Assembly (NCBI GenBank): GCA_964370115.1
Contig: CAYJIA010000019.1
Span: forward strand, 1-38,789
Reading direction: 5' to 3'
Length of the DNA stretch: 38,789 bases
Source of the DNA: SIG603 sp964370115
GTDB lineage: Bacteria; Bacillota; Clostridia; Oscillospirales; Acutalibacteraceae
The notes below the pieces were generated by a model. It did not search any database, was not told the origin of the DNA, and worked only from the letters and a program-made list of their open reading frames with translations. A program made the translations under genes and the position numbers. Below are positions 8,263 through 15,222 of the stretch, in pieces. Position 1 is the stretch's first letter. Each line of letters begins with the position of its first letter.

Positions 8263-9084
8263 TCAAATGAATTTGTTAAGGGCTTTTGCAAAACCGAAAT
8301 TTTCACAGATGTCGGTCACATGTTTTGCTTTTTCTTTTGTTGTGTCTATCGCATTACCCATGGCGACACTTATTCCTGCAAATTCAAGCATTGCTATGTC
8401 GTTTCCATTGTCGCCTATAGCCATTACATTTTCCTTTTTGATGCCAAGTTTAGCACATAAAAACTCGAGCGCATAGCCTTTTGAGGCAAGTTTGTGATTT
8501 ACTTCTAAGTTGTCATAGTCGGAATAGGTAATGGTAATATCGTCAAATTTTTTAAGGCGTGAAATTATCTCTTCTCTTAAATTTTCGGGTACATATGGCA
8601 TGTTTATCTTTGGTGGTAGGCAGTCTAAAAGCTCCAAGCCATGCTTTAGTGAATCTATATAAGTATATTTTTTACCCAGAAAGTCATGCTTCCTTTTTGG
8701 GATATTATATTTTTTTATGGCAAGGTTAACGTCGCGCTCTTTGGTGGCTGGAACCCCGTTTAGATAGTATTCAAGGTATAAAGGGTATTCACATAAAATC
8801 TCTTCTACTGCAAGTGCTGTGTTATATTCAAGCAGTGCTTCGTGTAAGATGTTCATAGTGGATAATTCGTAAACAGCGCCACCGTTTGATGTAATTGCAT
8901 AGTCAATTCCGTCTATGTCAAGAACATCCTTTGGGATGTAGCTTACTATTCTTCCCGTAGATGGCACTAAAATAACGCCTTTTTCACGTGCTCTTATAAG
9001 CGCATCTCGGTTTTCGTTTGGTAAATATTTGTGGTCAATAATACTAGTTCCGTCCAAATCAAATGCCAACAGTTTAACGTCCAT
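8263..9084 (-). CDS. Cof-type HAD-IIB family hydrolase
   Basis: 273 residues. AFDLDGT (Asp9 nucleophile, Asp11) is motif I; VPSTGR is motif II; the conserved Lys region and the GDNGNDIAMLEFAG motif near the C-terminus complete the haloacid dehalogenase active site, with a C2 cap between. Family members dephosphorylate sugar phosphates, flavin or pyridoxal phosphates; the substrate cannot be told here. An upstream in-frame start at 9129 would add 15 residues, but AAGGAG lies 8 bases before the ATG at 9084 and the HAD motif then sits at the usual distance, so I use 9084. A hairpin follows the gene. Confidence 0.92.
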   Translation of the reverse strand: MDVKLLAFDLDGTSIIDHKYLPNENRDALIRAREKGVILVPSTGRIVSYIPKDVLDIDGIDYAITSNGGAVYELSTMNILHEALLEYNTALAVEEILCEYPLYLEYYLNGVPATKERDVNLAIKKYNIPKRKHDFLGKKYTYIDSLKHGLELLDCLPPKINMPYVPENLREEIISRLKKFDDITITYSDYDNLEVNHKLASKGYALEFLCAKLGIKKENVMAIGDNGNDIAMLEFAGISVAMGNAIDTTKEKAKHVTDICENFGFAKALNKFI

Positions 9085-9171
9085 AAATAACTCCTTTTTC
9101 TTGCAAAATGATATAAAATATGATAACATAAATTTAAGCCTTAAGCAAGATTTAGAAAGAGTAAAAAAACC

Positions 9172-9200
9172 TTGACTTGCAACATAATTTGTGGTATCAT
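9172..9200 (+). promoter_or_regulatory. promoter of the rplU-prp-rpmA operon
   Basis: TTGACT (9172-9177), a 17-bp spacer and TATCAT (9195-9200). Confidence 0.75.
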
Positions 9201-9206
9201 ATTACA

Positions 9207-9280
9207 GCCGCATATCATAGGTTATAAGCGATGAAAATCCACCTTAGGATAGCGAGATTATAGAAAAGGCAGGCAAAAAC
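9207..9280 (+). ncRNA. ribosomal protein L21 leader (putative)
   Basis: The roughly 70-base leader of rplU contains CCGCATATCATAGGTTATAAG, then a GATGAAAATCC segment and a small ATCC/GGAT hairpin (about 9237-9249). This order resembles the L21 leader motif of Firmicutes, a cis-acting autoregulatory RNA of L21 operons. The call rests on position and resemblance recalled from the family, not on a covariance search. Confidence 0.5.
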
Positions 9281-9589
9281 ATGTTTGCAATTATTGAAAC
9301 AGGCGGTAAGCAATACAAAGTACAAAATGGCGACGTCATTTATGTAGAGAAACTTACAGCCCAGACAGACGAGACAATTAACTTCCCAGTAGTAGCTATC
9401 TTTGGCGAAGAGGGAACAAAAGTTGGAACACCTCTAGTAGAGGGTGCCAGTGTAGCTGGTAAAGTTCTAAAAAACGGTAAGGCTAAGAAAATTACAGTTT
9501 TCACTTACAAAGCAAAAAAAGGTTCAAAAAGAAAAATGGGTCATAGACAACCATATACTAAGGTTCAAATAGAAGCTATCAACGCATAA
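9281..9589 (+). CDS. rplU: 50S ribosomal protein L21
   Basis: 102 residues starting MFAIIETGGKQYKV, the universal L21 N-terminus, with the basic KKGSKRKMGHRQPYTKV C-terminal motif that binds 23S rRNA. Full family length. First gene of the conserved rplU-prp-rpmA operon; its stop overlaps the next ATG (TAATG). No good Shine-Dalgarno is obvious beyond AAAAGGCAGG about 8-15 bases upstream. Confidence 0.98.
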   Translation: MFAIIETGGKQYKVQNGDVIYVEKLTAQTDETINFPVVAIFGEEGTKVGTPLVEGASVAGKVLKNGKAKKITVFTYKAKKGSKRKMGHRQPYTKVQIEAINA

Positions 9590-9912
9590 TGATTTATGCA
9601 GATTTTTTGACCTTGCCAGAGGGCGAGCTTGTAGGGTTTAGAATAGCAGGCCACTCAGAGTATTCTGAGATGGGTACAGATATAGTATGTGCGGCGGTAT
9701 CGTCGGCGTTTTATATGGCTATCAATACTATTACCGAGGTAATTGGTATAAATCCGCTGGCCTTAAGAGTTAGTGAGGGAGAAGTTTTTTTTAGAACTGA
9801 AAACAAAGACGAACCAAATTGCAGGACTATCCTAAAAGGATTTAAACTGCATTTGCAAAATTTAGAAGAACAATATCAAGACTACATTCGTGTAAGTTAT
9901 TTGGAGGTGTAA
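9589..9912 (+). CDS. prp: ribosomal-processing cysteine protease Prp
   Basis: 107 residues of the YsxB/Prp family. GHSEY supplies the catalytic His22 and DIVCAAVS the catalytic Cys34, the same positions as in the Staphylococcus aureus enzyme as I recall them. Prp removes the N-terminal extension of L27, an essential maturation step in Firmicutes. Its gene lies between rplU and rpmA as usual, overlaps the L21 stop by one base, and is followed after 3 bp by rpmA, whose product has a matching cleavage site. Confidence 0.95.
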   Translation: MIYADFLTLPEGELVGFRIAGHSEYSEMGTDIVCAAVSSAFYMAINTITEVIGINPLALRVSEGEVFFRTENKDEPNCRTILKGFKLHLQNLEEQYQDYIRVSYLEV

Positions 9913-9915
9913 AGG

Positions 9916-10200
9916 ATGCTTAAGATTAATATTCAATTATTCGCTCACAAAAAGGGTGTTGGTTCAACAAAGAACGGCCGTGATTCAGAGTCAAAAAGAC
10001 TTGGTGTTAAAAGAGCTGACGGACAATTTGTTCTAGCAGGTAACATACTTGTAAAACAACGTGGAACACACATTCACCCAGGCAACAATGTTGGCAGAGG
10101 TTCAGACGATTCTCTATTCGCACTTGTTGACGGTAAAGTAAAGTTCGAGCGTATGGGACGTGACCGCAAAAAAGTTAGCGTTTATACAGTAGAGCAATAA
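9916..10200 (+). CDS. rpmA: 50S ribosomal protein L27 with Prp-cleaved extension
   Basis: 94 residues. The start MLKINIQLFAHKKGVGST has the Firmicutes pre-sequence; by analogy Prp cuts between Phe9 and Ala10 to leave the mature N-terminus that reaches the peptidyl transferase centre. The rest (GSTKNGRDSESKRLGVK, RGTHIHPGNNVGRG, DDSLFALVDGKVKFE) is canonical L27. GGAGG lies within the end of prp, so the three genes are tightly coupled. A terminator follows. Confidence 0.98.
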   Translation: MLKINIQLFAHKKGVGSTKNGRDSESKRLGVKRADGQFVLAGNILVKQRGTHIHPGNNVGRGSDDSLFALVDGKVKFERMGRDRKKVSVYTVEQ

Positions 10201-10212
10201 TTTATTAAAAAC

Positions 10213-10243
10213 ACTACTCACTTTTTAAGTGGGTAGTTTTTTT
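10213..10243 (+). terminator. rho-independent terminator after rpmA
   Basis: ACTACTCACTT (10213-10223) pairs with AAGTGGGTAGT (10227-10237) with one G-U pair and a 3-base loop, followed by a run of seven T residues. Confidence 0.9.
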
Positions 10244-10278
10244 AGTCGAGAGTTGATAGTGGATAGTTGAGAGTGAAT

Positions 10279-10338
10279 GTTCACGCCTTGGCGTGTTATA
10301 AATATAAAAAAATGCTTTGCATTTTCACATTAACTATC
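10279..10338 (+). repeat. 60-bp MITE-like intergenic repeat, copy 1
   Basis: Matches 11334-11393 at 59 of 60 positions, same orientation. Inside are two hairpins, CACGCC-TT-GGCGTG and AAAATGC-TTT-GCATTTT. The edges carry imperfect inverted ends (ATAGTTGAGAGTGAA on the left, TTCACATTAACTAT on the right). The left flank 10247-10277 repeats the words GAGAGTTGA and GTGGATAGTT. No coding capacity. Confidence 0.85.
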
Positions 10339-10432
10339 AGCTACAAATTATCTGTGAAGTGGCAACTTATCTAAAAATGATGTGTAAATATAGGAGTAAT
10401 AGCGTTGGTTTAGTTAAAATGCAATAATTACT

Positions 10433-10451
10433 CATGTAATATTATTACATG
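10433..10451. promoter_or_regulatory. inverted repeat upstream of the small secreted gene
   Basis: CATGTAAT-ATT-ATTACATG is a perfect 8-bp inverted repeat with a 3-bp centre, about 46 bp upstream of the -10 at 10500. It has no T run and so is a better candidate for a regulator binding site than for a terminator. Regulator unknown. Confidence 0.45.
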
Positions 10452-10496
10452 AAATTTTTATATTTTACGAAATGGAACATTAACACTATTGTACGG

Positions 10497-10505
10497 TGAT
10501 ATAAT
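10497..10505 (+). promoter_or_regulatory. extended -10 promoter of the small secreted gene
   Basis: TG-A-TATAAT (extended -10) with no clear -35, about 53 bases before the ATG at 10558. The rest of the 10241-10557 gap holds the rpmA terminator, repeat copy 1 and the inverted repeat at 10433. Confidence 0.55.
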
Positions 10506-10557
10506 ATAGATAAAGTTAGTGTAACAGTTGCTTTTTTGCAGTAGAAAGGAGTATCTT

Positions 10558-10815
10558 ATGAAAAAGACTTTAATTCGGATAAAAATGATAGTGGTATTAG
10601 TCGTGGCAGTTGGGGCGATGTGTCTGCCATTGGTAGCGAGTGCTGCGTCTTATTGTAGTAGCCATACGTACTCTTGGAGAACATATGAACATTGGAATAA
10701 TTCACATACATATGAAAGATACTGCACAAGGTGTGGTTATGTTACGCAGGCGTTTACATTGCCATGCCAAAATGGAAATAGATGTGCAGAATTTAATTCA
10801 CCTGGAATAGATTGA
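10558..10815 (+). CDS. small secreted Cys/His-rich protein, unknown function
   Basis: 85 residues; I start at the ATG at 10558 because AAAGGAG lies 6-8 bases upstream and the preceding in-frame TTG has no site. A clear Sec signal peptide (MKKTLIRIK, a long hydrophobic core, cleavage after about VASA at residue 28-29) leaves a mature peptide of about 56 residues. The mature part has Cys-x2-His, then a His/Trp/Tyr-rich run, YCTRCGY (Cys-x2-Cys) and PCQNGNRC, a pattern suited to zinc binding or disulfides. I do not recognise a named family; similar C-x2-H...C-x2-CG units occur in secreted Firmicutes proteins. Followed after 16 bp by another orphan gene. Confidence 0.65.
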   Translation: MKKTLIRIKMIVVLVVAVGAMCLPLVASAASYCSSHTYSWRTYEHWNNSHTYERYCTRCGYVTQAFTLPCQNGNRCAEFNSPGID

Positions 10816-10831
10816 TAAGAGGAGATATAGA

Positions 10832-11245
10832 ATGAATAAAGGAAAAGCAACTGTTGCGTGTATAGTGGTGTTGATAATAGCGTTGATAGCGGTGTTTGCA
10901 GTTATGTTTTATAATAGAGACGATAACAAAAGTGTTAATATTAAACTTGAAGAAGTCGAGTCGCTGATGATTGTAGATAAAACGTCACGAACGACCAAAA
11001 CATTTGAAACTTTAAGTGATGATATCACAGAAATTGTTGAAACTTTAAATAACAATGTTAAGACAAATGAGGAATTTGAAAGCATTTTAGGAGAAGGTTC
11101 GGTATATTATGCAGAAGAAACTATAAAGTTGGAATTCTATGCGAATGGATTTAAGTGTGAAGAGAATTTCTATTATATAGAAGATTTTGATTTTGATGTA
11201 TTTTATCAAAATTTAGATAAAGAGGAAATTCCATTTGAGAGATAA
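10832..11245 (+). CDS. membrane-anchored hypothetical protein
   Basis: 137 residues: a short basic N-terminus, one hydrophobic helix (about 7-28, KATVACIVVLIIALIAVFAV), then an acidic extracytoplasmic domain (about 30-137) rich in Glu and Asp. The helix is probably an uncleaved anchor because no clear cleavage site follows. No family recognised. AGAGGAG lies about 10 bases upstream, and the gene follows the small secreted gene by 16 bp, so the two are probably one operon. A strong terminator follows. Both genes sit between the two copies of the 60-bp repeat. Confidence 0.65.
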   Translation: MNKGKATVACIVVLIIALIAVFAVMFYNRDDNKSVNIKLEEVESLMIVDKTSRTTKTFETLSDDITEIVETLNNNVKTNEEFESILGEGSVYYAEETIKLEFYANGFKCEENFYYIEDFDFDVFYQNLDKEEIPFER

Positions 11246-11257
11246 AATTAGTAAATG

Positions 11258-11310
11258 AAACTTTAGGAATAGATGAAAGATAATCTATTCCTAAGGTTTA
11301 TTTCTTTTTT
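11258..11310 (+). terminator. rho-independent terminator after the small-gene pair
   Basis: A 17-bp stem (11258-11274 with 11283-11299, one G-U pair) with an 8-base loop, followed by a T-rich tail. Confidence 0.9.
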
Positions 11311-11333
11311 GTAGTGAAAAGCGAGGAGTTATA

Positions 11334-11393
11334 GTTCACGCCTTGGCGTGTTATAAATATAAAAAAATGCTTAGCATTTTCACATTAACTATC
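11334..11393 (+). repeat. 60-bp MITE-like intergenic repeat, copy 2
   Basis: Differs from copy 1 by a single T/A change in the loop of the second hairpin. The right flank (11386-11420) carries TATCCACTCTC and CAACTCTCAACTAT, which are inverted versions of words at the left flank of copy 1, so the segment 10247-11420 as a whole is bounded by imperfect inverted ends. Confidence 0.85.
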
Positions 11394-11488
11394 CACTCTC
11401 AATTTTCAACTCTCAACTATTATAAATCTTGTAAATCCAAAAATTATATGGTAAAATAGAATATATATTTTTGTGGAGGAAATCTTTT

Positions 11489-12700
11489 ATGAATCGCAAG
11501 CGACAGTTGAAGATTAAGAAGGTCGGGTTAGAGCATTTAGAACAGTATAACAAGCTTTTGCGTTATGTTTTCCAAATTACAAATAAAGACTTGGCAGAAA
11601 TCGGCGTCAAGGATAGGATGATGATGAACGCAAAGTCGCCTACTTTGAAAAAATCTGATGTTATAGGCTGGTTTGACGGGGATAATTTGATATCTCAAGT
11701 GGCTGTGTACCCTATGAAAGTGCGTATATTCGGCGAGACTTACGACATGGGTGGCATGACAGGCGTTGGAACTTATCCAGAATATGCAGAGCAAGGGCTT
11801 ATGAGCAAACTCATAGAGCGAGCCCTTACAAACATGAAAGAGCGTGGGCAGACCATATCGTTTTTATATCCTTACTCTATACCGTACTATAGAAAAAAAG
11901 GTTGGGAGATAATATCCGATAAAATTTCTTATGAGATTTATGACTACCAACTTCCAAAAAGGAAAAATGTGGACGGCGAAATAGTGAGGGTTGATGCCGA
12001 CAGCAAAGAGGTTAAAAAGGCATATAAACGCTTTGCAATGCAAACCCACGGTGCGCTTTTAAGAGATGAGCTTGCTTGGAATGAATATTTTTTATGGGAT
12101 ACAGATGACTTGTCGGCGGCTGTTTACTACAACGACGAGGGTGACCCAGACGGTTATATTTTATATAGGATTGCAGACGAGATATTTTATATCAAAGACA
12201 TGATATTTGTAAGCGAGACTGCAAGAATGGGGCTTTGGAACTTTATTAGCGCCCATTTTTCTATGGTAGAAAAGGTAAAAGGGAATACCTACACCGATGA
12301 AACGCTTGCTTTTTTGCTTGAAGATGCGGATATAGAAGAAGTAATATCTCCATACTTTATGGCAAGAATTGTAGACGTGGAGAAGTTTATAGACAAATAT
12401 CCATTTGAGCCAGACGAGTGTGACAGAGAGTGGACATTTAAGCTTGAAGACCCTATTATGGACTGCAATAGAGGTGTGTTCACACTGAAAATAGATAAAA
12501 AGGGCAAGGCTAAAATGGAAAAATCTACAGAGTCTACGGGCAATAGAATAGATATTCAAACACTTACGACCATGTTAATGGGGTATAAATCACCAAACTA
12601 TCTAAAGAAAATAGGCAGAATAGTTTGTAGTGAGGAAACTATTGATATGTTAGAAGATGCAATAGAGCAACAAACACCGTATTTTTCAGATTATTTTTAA
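11489..12700 (+). CDS. Eis-like GNAT family N-acetyltransferase
   Basis: 403 residues. The N-terminal GNAT domain has GMTGVGTYPEYAEQGLMSKL (acetyl-CoA loop, about 93-112) and LYPYSIPYYRKKGWE (about 135-149); a second GNAT-like domain and a C-terminal SCP2-like domain (about 300-403) give the three-part layout of Eis proteins. Eis enzymes acetylate multiple amines, including aminoglycosides or peptides, but the substrate here is unknown. I use the ATG at 11489 because GTGGAGGA lies 9 bases upstream; the in-frame TTG at 11471 would place the ribosome site inside the gene. The stop codon lies within an inverted repeat. Confidence 0.88.
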   Translation: MNRKRQLKIKKVGLEHLEQYNKLLRYVFQITNKDLAEIGVKDRMMMNAKSPTLKKSDVIGWFDGDNLISQVAVYPMKVRIFGETYDMGGMTGVGTYPEYAEQGLMSKLIERALTNMKERGQTISFLYPYSIPYYRKKGWEIISDKISYEIYDYQLPKRKNVDGEIVRVDADSKEVKKAYKRFAMQTHGALLRDELAWNEYFLWDTDDLSAAVYYNDEGDPDGYILYRIADEIFYIKDMIFVSETARMGLWNFISAHFSMVEKVKGNTYTDETLAFLLEDADIEEVISPYFMARIVDVEKFIDKYPFEPDECDREWTFKLEDPIMDCNRGVFTLKIDKKGKAKMEKSTESTGNRIDIQTLTTMLMGYKSPNYLKKIGRIVCSEETIDMLEDAIEQQTPYFSDYF

Positions 12701-12718
12701 TTTTTACATCTGAAAAAT
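12681..12718. terminator. possible hairpin at the end of the acetyltransferase gene
   Basis: ATTTTTCAGAT (12681-12691) and ATCTGAAAAAT (12708-12718) form an 11-bp stem that encloses the stop codon. There is no T run after it, so termination is doubtful. Confidence 0.35.
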
Positions 12719-12721
12719 ATG

Positions 12722-12749
12722 TTGAAAAAAATTATTTTTATGTTAAAAT
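12722..12749 (+). promoter_or_regulatory. promoter of the SH3b lipoprotein gene
   Basis: TTGAAA (12722-12727), a 16-bp spacer and TAAAAT (12744-12749), about 65 bases before the start codon. Confidence 0.55.
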
Positions 12750-12813
12750 AAGAGGGTAAAGTAAATTTAAAAGAGATTATCACTTTTTGTGACGAAATGG
12801 AGTATTATTTAGG

Positions 12814-13353
12814 ATGAAAAAATTATTATTGGTTATTGCGATATTATCATTTGCGTTGGTTTCGTGTGCGACACCGGAAACAGATATGCAAAGTAGTGAA
12901 GCTGGTGGTAGCACAGAACTTGTAGCACCAGGAATATATGTCCCTACACCGGCACCGTCTACGGCGCCTGAGACAACACTAAAGGGAGAAGTACTAATTA
13001 GAGTGACAAACTCTGATATAAATATAAGGACAGAGCCAAATACTGAGACTTCTGAAATTCTTGGAAAAGCAAGTTATGACGAGCATTTTCCGTATACAGA
13101 AAATTTAGAAATAGGCGATTGGTATCAAATTACCTATAAAAATGAAACAGCCTATATTTCTTCAGGCTTTTCAGAAATTGTGTGGGTAGAGGAAACCGAC
13201 GTTCCACTTGTTATGTCGCCGTATGCCTATGCTCAGGATGAGACTTCACAGGCAGAGGAAGATGCTTCTGACGTAGAGGGTGAGGTATCTGAGGATGAGG
13301 ACACAAGTTCATCAGAAGAGCAAGAGAGCTCAAGCAGTGAAGAAGCAGAGTAA
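12814..13353 (+). CDS. lipoprotein with bacterial SH3 domain
   Basis: 179 residues. The signal peptide ends in a lipobox, LVSC, with Cys18 as the lipidated residue. A Pro/Thr/Ser linker (about 20-65) precedes one SH3b unit (about 67-130) with the signature NIRTEPNTETSEILGKA and WYQITYKNETAYISS. The last ~45 residues are very acidic Ser/Glu repeats. SH3b domains bind peptidoglycan peptides or other wall ligands; the exact role is not known. GGAG lies upstream, weakly spaced. The TrkA-type gene follows after 14 bp, so the two may share a transcript. Confidence 0.85.
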   Translation: MKKLLLVIAILSFALVSCATPETDMQSSEAGGSTELVAPGIYVPTPAPSTAPETTLKGEVLIRVTNSDINIRTEPNTETSEILGKASYDEHFPYTENLEIGDWYQITYKNETAYISSGFSEIVWVEETDVPLVMSPYAYAQDETSQAEEDASDVEGEVSEDEDTSSSEEQESSSSEEAE

Positions 13354-13367
13354 TTTTGGAGGATAGT

Positions 13368-13994
13368 ATGAATATATTAGTCGTTGGCGGAGGTCATTTG
13401 GGTAGAAAAGTTGCCGAGGAGCTTGATAAAACAGGGCATGAGGTAGCAGTTATAGAGGAAAGCGAAGAGAAACTTTCGCTTTTAAATCCACGTTTTGGTG
13501 GAGTTACTTTCCATAGTTTTCCAATGGATATATCAAATTTAAAAAATGCAGGAATTGAAAACTGTGACGCAGTTACGGTTACAACTTCTGATGATAACTT
13601 GAATATTACTGTTGGACAGATTGCAAAGGAAATATTTGGAATTGAGACAGTTGTTGCAAGAATTTCTGATCCATTTCGTGAGAATATTTTTGAAAATTTT
13701 GGGCTTAGGACAGTTTGTCCTACCAATATGTCGGGTGAGTCTATAATATCTGCAATGACATCGCCTTTTGACGATTTTAAGAATGTAACTTTTGGTACAA
13801 ATATGGTTTCTTTTAGGGTTAGAGATGCCGATAAAAAAATGATAGATAAAAGACTTTGTGATATACACGGGGATTCTGATGAGGCAGTGTTCGGCATAAT
13901 AAAACGTGACGAGAGTTTTATGCTTAATCTGCCGTCAAAGATAATCACAATAAAGCAAGGCGACCAAATAGTATATGCCATTAAGACAGATTAA
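13368..13994 (+). CDS. TrkA/KtrA-type K+ channel regulatory protein (RCK), first copy
   Basis: 208 residues from the ATG at 13368, chosen because GGAGG lies 6 bases upstream and the product then begins MNILVVGGGHLGRKVAEEL, the Rossmann nucleotide-binding start of RCK_N (TrkA-N) domains. Asp/Glu at the end of the second strand (VIEESEEK) fits NAD(H) or ATP ribose binding. The C-terminal ~75 residues resemble RCK_C. Such proteins gate TrkH/KtrB potassium channels from the cytoplasm, but no channel subunit is encoded in the window. A second RCK gene follows after 15 bp. Confidence 0.87.
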   Translation: MNILVVGGGHLGRKVAEELDKTGHEVAVIEESEEKLSLLNPRFGGVTFHSFPMDISNLKNAGIENCDAVTVTTSDDNLNITVGQIAKEIFGIETVVARISDPFRENIFENFGLRTVCPTNMSGESIISAMTSPFDDFKNVTFGTNMVSFRVRDADKKMIDKRLCDIHGDSDEAVFGIIKRDESFMLNLPSKIITIKQGDQIVYAIKTD

Positions 13995-14009
13995 AAGGAG
14001 CAAAAAATT

Positions 14010-14675
14010 ATGAGAGTAGTAATTGCAGGCGGCGGAAAAGTTGGTATGCATCTAGCCCGCGCCATGCTAGAGAAAAGGCATACGGTAAGCCTTATAGAGA
14101 GAGACAAGGTAAAGTGTGAGAAACTAGCCAATGCGCTTGATGCGGAGATAATACACGGTGACTGCACAACAGTAAGTGTGCTTGAAGCAGCCGAAACAGA
14201 AGACACAGAGTGCTTTATGGCGGTAACAGGAAGTGACCAAGACAATTTGGTGGCGTCACAACTTGCTAAAAATTACTTTAGGGCAAAAAAAGTAATAGCA
14301 CGATCTAGTAACCCGAAAAACATCGAAACTTTCCAACTTCTTGGCGTTGACTATACTGTAAGTAGTACAGAGATTATCACAAAACTTATAGAGCAAGAGG
14401 CAAACCTTACACATATGCATCTTCTAGCATCACTTAACAAGGGTAAAGCTTCAATTTGTACAATGGTTTTACCAGAAAAAACAGTTTACAATAACAGAGC
14501 GGTTAAAGATATAGTCTTTCCACACGGCACACTTCTTATATCTGTTGTGAGAAATGAAGAGCTAATAATACCAAACGGTGCTACTATTTTACACAGCGGT
14601 GACGAGGTTGTAGCGGTATGTGAAGATAAATCCCAGAAATCATTAACAAAATTACTTGCTGAGGTTAAAAAATAA
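14010..14675 (+). CDS. TrkA/KtrA-type K+ channel regulatory protein (RCK), second copy
   Basis: 221 residues with RCK_N beginning MRVVIAGGGKVGMHLARAML, the acidic strand end LIERDK, the DNLVASQLAK helix and the ARSSNPKNIETFQLLGVD region, followed by a RCK_C domain (about 140-221; GTLLISVVRNEELIIPNGAT and HSGDEVVAVCE). More canonical than the first copy, with which it probably forms a hetero-oligomeric ring. AAAGGAG lies upstream. No terminator is obvious after it. Confidence 0.92.
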   Translation: MRVVIAGGGKVGMHLARAMLEKRHTVSLIERDKVKCEKLANALDAEIIHGDCTTVSVLEAAETEDTECFMAVTGSDQDNLVASQLAKNYFRAKKVIARSSNPKNIETFQLLGVDYTVSSTEIITKLIEQEANLTHMHLLASLNKGKASICTMVLPEKTVYNNRAVKDIVFPHGTLLISVVRNEELIIPNGATILHSGDEVVAVCEDKSQKSLTKLLAEVKK

Positions 14676-14725
14676 TAGGCAAATATACAAATAAAATAAA
14701 AATAAAAATAATTATCATTTTTCTA

Positions 14726-14754
14726 TTTACAAATGCGAGCTCCAATGATATAAT
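14726..14754 (+). promoter_or_regulatory. promoter of the PerR-like gene with possible Per box
   Basis: TTTACA (14726-14731), 17-bp spacer and TATAAT (14749-14754). Just upstream, 14704-14722 reads TAAAAATAATTATCATTTT, an AT-rich near-palindrome that loosely resembles a Per/Fur box and could allow autoregulation. Confidence 0.6.
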
Positions 14755-14795
14755 AGGACCATGTTAAAGATGATAAAAAAAGAGAGGACAGTAAA

Positions 14796-15188
14796 ATGGC
14801 AATAAGGGAAAATTACAGCAGGAAACGTCTTGCGATTATTGAGGCGCTAAAAGATACAAATACTCATCCGACTGCCGAGTGGATATACACAAAACTTAAG
14901 ACAGATTATCCTGATTTAAGTTTAGGCACTGTGTACAGGAATATTAAGAAATTCTGTGCAGATAATAAAGTGAAGAGTGTAGGCGTAGTAGGTGGTCAAG
15001 AGCGTTTTGACGCAAATATCGAACCGCACAGTCATTTTACCTGTGAAAAATGCAACGCAATTATTGATATTGATAAAACATTTTTAAACGCAGACTTACT
15101 TTCTACTTTATCAAGAGAATATAACATAAGCGTATTAAGTCATGATGTAATGTTCCACGGCGTATGTAACCATTGTCGTGCTGAATAA
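14796..15188 (+). CDS. Fur family regulator, PerR-like
   Basis: 130 residues: winged helix (about 7-75; LSLGTVYRNIKKF is the recognition helix) and a C-terminal metal domain. HSHF (His78, His80), CEKC (Cys83, Cys86) and CNHC near the end make the structural zinc and regulatory sites. Asp91, five residues after Cys86, matches the PerR-specific Asp where Fur has Glu, so peroxide sensing by metal-catalysed His oxidation is likely. The next gene is reverse rubrerythrin, a typical PerR target. GAGAGGA lies upstream of the ATG. Confidence 0.87.
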   Translation: MAIRENYSRKRLAIIEALKDTNTHPTAEWIYTKLKTDYPDLSLGTVYRNIKKFCADNKVKSVGVVGGQERFDANIEPHSHFTCEKCNAIIDIDKTFLNADLLSTLSREYNISVLSHDVMFHGVCNHCRAE

Positions 15189-15222
15189 AAACAAAATAAT
15201 AAAAATATTGGAGGATTTATCA

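Noticed and set aside
10279..11393. Possible CRISPR-like direct repeats
   Set aside because: Only two copies, about 1 kb apart, 60 bp long with internal hairpins, and genes between them; no regular spacers and no cas genes.
12161..12559. Antisense open frame over the acetyltransferase gene
   Set aside because: It lies inside a well-supported gene, has no ribosome site and its translation has no recognisable domain.
13394..13981. Long antisense open frame of 195 codons over the first RCK gene
   Set aside because: The plus-strand product has a clear Rossmann RCK domain and GGAGG site; the antisense frame is a by-product of codon bias.
14676..14795. A tRNA or small RNA between the RCK gene and perR
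   Set aside because: Only AT-rich DNA with a promoter; no stem structure of tRNA type.
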